Shown: positions 59,913-64,000 of the stretch, in pieces
Layout of the letters: each line of letters starts with the position of its first letter
Position numbering within the stretch: the first letter of the stretch is position 1
Assembly (NCBI GenBank): GCA_905221605.1
Contig: CAJNDS010000058.1
Span: 196,501-260,500, forward strand
Direction: 5' to 3'
DNA: 64,000 nt
Source: Symbiodinium natans
Taxonomy: Eukaryota; Sar; Dinophyceae; Suessiales; Symbiodiniaceae
Notes under the pieces: generated by a model
The model's input: only the letters and a program-made list of their open reading frames with translations
Databases searched by the model: none
Told to the model about the DNA's origin: nothing
Position numbers and translations under genes: made by a program

Positions 59913-60367
59913 CGACTCATGTGAGTCACGTGCACCACACTGACGGCCGTGCGGGAAACACTTGAGCTGCTGACATGGCTCACGGACTTAAATGTGCTAA
60001 AAAACTATAGGCTGGCCCACGAAGATGCGGGCGCTTCCTTATCATACTGTTGCACCCCATTGCTCCATTGACCACGCCTCACGCTGAGCTGTGCCAGTGT
60101 AACACATGTGATGTGAAATTACATATGACAATGCATCACAGACCTCTTACTTAATTGGTACAGCCTCTTTGGACCATGTTGGGAACCTGTTGTACATCAG
60201 CCAGAAAGACAGATGTACACGGAAGGCGCAGGTGATAGCAACAATCGTGCTAGAGCATGTGTCGACACATCAATTGTTGGATGGGACGTAATGAACCTGC
60301 CTTTTTGCGGATTGCCATAATCCACGGAGGTTTTCGACTGCTGGCGCTCCTTCGAATGCCGCGCGCC

Positions 60368-62262
60368 TTTTGTACTTCACACGCTGCCGCGGGCCAGCAT
60401 GCCCAAGAAGTATACTAACCCAATCTCATGGTTCTGCGTGCTTGGAGGAGTCACGCTTCCCCTAAACAGCCATCTTTCAGTACCAGAATAACAACTTTGC
60501 TCAAACAATCTTGCTAACTTCCGAGAAGTCTACTCAACCCTTTCTATGCCGAACCCTACACCTTAGTGCTACTGGCACTTGAGGAAAAGAAGGCTGCCTG
60601 TAAGGGATCAGAAGGTCTTGCCAAAGCTATCACGTCTGTCACTTCGCCCCGAAGGGCCTCTCCTGAAGCGATCAAGAAAATGATGCTCGGTACTCACTTT
60701 GCACGCACATCTTGCAATTCAAAGAGTCGCTTCGTCCTGGATACAACAGCCAGTGCATCTGTCCTCAAGTCCTGCATTCCACATGCGCACTGGAGACTCT
60801 TGGTAAAGAACATGGAGCTGTTCGTCTTGCTGTCTGCACTCGAAGGTCCTGGTTCTGTCCGTCTCTACCTGGAAAGCCCGAAGAGAATGAGCATCACACG
60901 GCTCAGAAAAGCCAACTCGGGGCACTGAACAGAAGCCAACTGTACATCACAAGCTGTCTCTACTGGTGCAATCCAAATCACTTGGCTTGTTCGAGGACAC
61001 GCATTGCTTCATCCACCTACACGACAGTGAGAATGTCTTCGAAAGAACACGTCTCTGTATCTTGGGCTGCACCACAGCCACAGCGCCTGCCTTCGCCTTG
61101 AGCTGGGGCGGGCTGTCCAACAGGATCAACAACTCAGAGTTGTCCATCTCGAGCATCATGCCTGCTGACGAGAAGGATCGCTTAAAGCTGATCGCAAATA
61201 TTCGCAAACCCTCCGGTTTCCTCTCCGGATCCCGCCGGTCCTGTGATCTTGCCCGCCAGCTCGGGCTGGAACTTGGAGATGGCCGGGAAAAGCCGCTCAC
61301 CGATCATTTGTTTCTGCACCTGAGCTTCGAATCTTTGACATCAGCAAGCGCAGCAAAAGCTTTCAAAGATGCAAACTCACACTAAGCCTCCACAGAGAAT
61401 GAAGGTCCCGGCACGGACCCCAACGTCACGACCCGAGCGAGCAACAAAGCGTGTGTTTGGCATGAGAAGGTCGCACTGGACGACGCAAGGCTACAGGATC
61501 TTGAGCCCTGAGCCCTACAGTAAAGGTCTCAAGGGGATGAGGATCTCGCAGTGGTGCTTTCACGTTGCCACATGTGTCGCGCTCATCGCTGGTCTTCGGA
61601 TCCTAGAGGCACCCTCCACCCCGAGCTTGTTCTCAGGGAAAGTGTCCAGGCAAGGTTAATAGCAACTGGCGTTGTCGCAACACCAGGACATTGTGACTGG
61701 GGCAAGCAGGCTGGGCGTAGCAGGGCGTAGCACAAACCAAAGCTGGCTTGTCGTGCTTTGTCCCATCGTCATCGAGAAAACGAGGGCTCGGGTTTGTCAA
61801 CCAAAAGGCACAAAAGTAGGCACAAGCGATCTAACGACGCTCAGCAAATACTGATGACGACTTGTGATTGGCTTTTTGGTGTACTTCATGCAGTGCGGAA
61901 CTAGGCTCTGCAGCGACGCGCTCCATATTCAAAAGATAGAGTCTAAAACGGATGTGGCGACTTGCATTTGGCGCATGCTCTGTGTCGAACTTCTTCCGCC
62001 GGGTAAGGGAAAAGCAGGGTGATCCCCCTGCCCCATGCGCTGGGGCATAGGCGTGCCCCTGTTCGTCGTCTGTATACTGTAAACGTATATGATGGTTGGC
62101 CCTTCTCCTTAGTGGTTCTTCGTATGCACTTTCCTCGTGGCTAAGGCAGCTACTGGTGGCGGAGCCGCGGCCAGGGCTGCTGCTGTCAATTGCTGCCCAG
62201 ATCCTTCGCACGCATATATGTATATGTAGATGTATGTGTATATATATATACATATATATATA
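60368..62262. repeat. segmental duplication, copy B
   Basis: Direct copy of 30721-32765 (copy A), about 150 bp shorter because of internal indels. It includes both MLLE exons and the GA-AG intron between them, and ends at the same TA-rich microsatellite. No other poly(A)-binding protein exon lies upstream of it in the window. Confidence 0.95.
60947..61319 (-). pseudogene. orphan MLLE-domain copy of the poly(A)-binding protein gene
   Basis: Exon 61241-61319 and exon 61055-61161, separated by a 79-base GA-AG intron, repeat the MLLE coding sequence of copy A almost exactly, down to [19 protein letters not shown] and [12 protein letters not shown]. Two changes matter. AVAVLQ is AVAVVQ here, and the TAG stop after QPKI is CAG, so the frame runs on about 36 codons (QRRVLSKTFSLSC and beyond) to TGA at 60947. 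No RRM exon lies within the 2.7 kb upstream on this strand, so it is a 3' fragment. It is probably non-functional, unless spliced to unknown upstream exons. Confidence 0.85.
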
Positions 62263-62379
62263 TGGCGCGAAATTTAAATGCACTAGCTGTGGTTTTTCGC
62301 GATTGCTGGGGCATTCCCCGTGGCTCTCCCTCCCCCTGATCTTCACTGTATTCCTGACATATTGACCAAGCCCTAAAGC

Positions 62380-63450
62380 AGGGTCATCCCATCTTCGTCC
62401 TTGAATCCCTAAATCCTACAGGGCCTAGATTATTCGCTAAATCCTAAACGAATACGGGATCCCGCTCTTTAGGAATTTTCGACAAGAGAACAGGATTTTT
62501 GAGAAAAGCTTACCGGCTAAAGAGAAGAGTTTGCTTTACTCCATAAAGGTAGAAAGGCCTAAATCGCATTGGCCAAGCCCTAAAGGGGGGCTCCCAGACC
62601 TTAGTCCCCAATCCTATATTCACCAAGTCTAAATAAAAGGAATCCTTCAATCCTAAAGAGGACTTTTTAGTTCCCCCTATTGACTGAACCCTAAATGCAT
62701 GGGATTTAGGAAGAGGATTGTGGGAGACTTAGAGAAGATTTAGATCCCGAATTGGAAGATAGGGAGGGGGGGAGGGTAAAAAACTGGCAAAACGAATTTG
62801 CGTAATCATTCTTGGAATCGGCCCACTTCGGCCCAGTCGGGGCCCAAATCTTATTCGCTAAACCCTAATCGAACAGGATATAGGAATAGGATCTAGGGAA
62901 TATGACTTGGAGAAGAAGATGTCGGGAGAAGAAGATGCAGGGACCAAGATCTAGGGATTAAGGGAACAAGATGTAGGGAATACGATTTAGGGATCCCGCT
63001 TAAGATTTCGGACTGGCTTGGAGAATAAGATTAAAGGAGTAAGACTTATGGAACAAGACTTAGGGATCCCGCACGTGAAAGGATTTAGGGAAAGGGATTT
63101 GCTTTTTTGGGGCTTAGGAGCCCTCCTCTTTTGGATTTAGGAACGACCCTTTGTGGCTTAGGGAGTAAAATTAAGGGACTAAGATTTAGGCCCCTTTTAG
63201 GATTTAGCTACAGGTTTTTCGGAATAGAGTCAAATAATTTATTAACGGCTCTCCTAGGGCCCCTCCTCTTCAGGATGGAAGGACACCCTCTTCAGGGCTT
63301 AGCGAATAGGACTTGGGGAAATTAGTAACGGCACCATAAGATTAAGGGATCCTGCTGTTTGGGATTTAGCGAAGAAGACTTCGGGTACAGGATTTGTTCC
63401 TTAGGATTTAAGGGATCTCCTCTTTAGGATTTTAGGACGGCCTAAGATTT
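62380..63450. repeat. degenerate telomere-like (TTTAGGG) block
   Basis: Words GATTTAGGGA, ATTAAGGGA, CCTAAATCC and CCCTAAA recur throughout, on the C strand before about 62700 and mostly on the G strand after, with GGGATCCCGC spacers. No gene lies inside. It resembles a decayed, partly inverted telomeric array. Confidence 0.65.
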
Positions 63451-63825
63451 TGTTCCCGAATGCGTAGAGTCAAATTTTTATGCCTCAACAGTGCAGTCAC
63501 GAAGATGAGGCTTCTCAGGGTTTTGGAGGTGCGTCATCCTCGTGACTATTTTTGACTGTCGTCTGGTGACGGCCTCACCGTTTAAGCTTGGTTTGCTGCG
63601 CACGGCTCAAAAGTGCAGACAGTCAGGAGAATGAGAACCATTCTGGGATCCTAGTAACTGCTGTTTAAGAAGTTTATATCTCATGAACACCCGTACCTTC
63701 GAGTTTGTCGGTGTTCTGTGGTTTTGGTTGCCACCTGTGACCAGAACACCCCCGACAAAAGAGGAGAAACCAAAGGACCAAAAGACCTAAAAGCCAAAGC
63801 TTATTCACTTCGAACATTGGTTGAG
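63451..63825. other. no gene seen
   Basis: Anonymous sequence between the telomere-like block and the terminal repeat cluster. Confidence 0.4.
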
Positions 63826-63998
63826 ATACTCTGGAGTTGGGAACTCCAGGGACACTCTGGGGCTGGGCACTCCGGGGACGACTCTGGGGTTGGAACTCTA
63901 TGGGACTCCGGGGACACTTTGGGGTTGGGCACTCCAGGGAGAGTCTGGGGTTGGGAACTCCAGAAACTCTGGGGTGGGCACTTTTAAGGTTCGGGGTT
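63826..63998. repeat. dispersed GGCACTCCAGGGA repeat, copy cluster 2
   Basis: About six imperfect units of 25-30 bp, GGGCACTCCAGGGACACTCTGGGGTT and variants (GGAACTCCAGG, GACTCCGGGGACA). It shares its core with 18575-18830 and 20490-20516 and may continue beyond the window. Confidence 0.75.
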
Positions 63999-64000
63999 GA

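Larger units (their letters stand above)
56496..60367. other. 5' part of LOG gene and anonymous DNA
   Basis: The first exon of the LOG gene should lie upstream of 56495 but was not identified. Minus-strand frames at 58420-58878 (GIVFPGATLLRPPLLPIDQH) and 58991-59632 (see separate entry) are the only others with some protein character. Repeats: C-rich stretch 57376-57406, CGATTTT words 57560-57990, GCAGTTCTT words 59697-59780. Confidence 0.35.

Overview
This window looks like nuclear DNA of a dinoflagellate, most likely a Symbiodiniaceae-type alga. No species can be named from the sequence. The evidence is as follows. Coding sequence is broken into very short exons, several of only 20-50 nt. 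Of about 31 exon-intron junctions I could fix by hand, about 23 start with GC, about 4 with GA and about 4 with GT, and most acceptors are AG followed by G. Every gene I can name lies on the minus strand, as in the one-way gene runs of dinoflagellates. Much of the rest is micro- and minisatellite, G-rich tract or decayed TTTAGGG-like repeat. No tRNA, rRNA, CRISPR array or bacterial-style operon was seen.

Layout. 1-14 kb: two long minus-strand coding exons, one unrecognised (2.2-3.3 kb) and one of the plastid DUF1995 family (6.4-7.5 kb), plus weaker candidates. 14-30 kb: mostly anonymous DNA with minisatellites, scattered minus-strand exon candidates of unknown function (18, 21.5, 24-26 and 26.6-27.9 kb), and an EF-hand gene at 29.8-30.0 kb. 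31.4-39.6 kb: a poly(A)-binding protein gene with four RRM domains, a Met/Gly linker and a C-terminal MLLE domain, read across roughly 25 exons. 40-48.3 kb: a telomere-like and poly-G region, then a 3.9 kb GT/GTCT satellite. 48.4-56.5 kb: a denser segment with a basic-protein candidate (plus strand), a protein kinase (minus), a gene ending in a membrane anchor (minus), a plus-strand acidic/helical exon, and a LOG-type phosphoribohydrolase (minus). 60.4-62.3 kb: a second copy of the 2 kb DNA that carries the 3' end of the poly(A)-binding protein gene. 62.4-63.5 kb: decayed telomere-like repeat.

The recognised genes (mRNA tail binding, a kinase, a calcium sensor, a cytokinin-type hydrolase, a plastid protein) form no shared pathway and look like ordinary unlinked neighbours. 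The most informative points are the assembled poly(A)-binding protein gene, the duplication of its MLLE-coding end about 29.6 kb away, the strong GC-donor bias, and the assembly of kinase and LOG genes from exons too short to stand out alone. Exon joins were made by eye and need transcript data.
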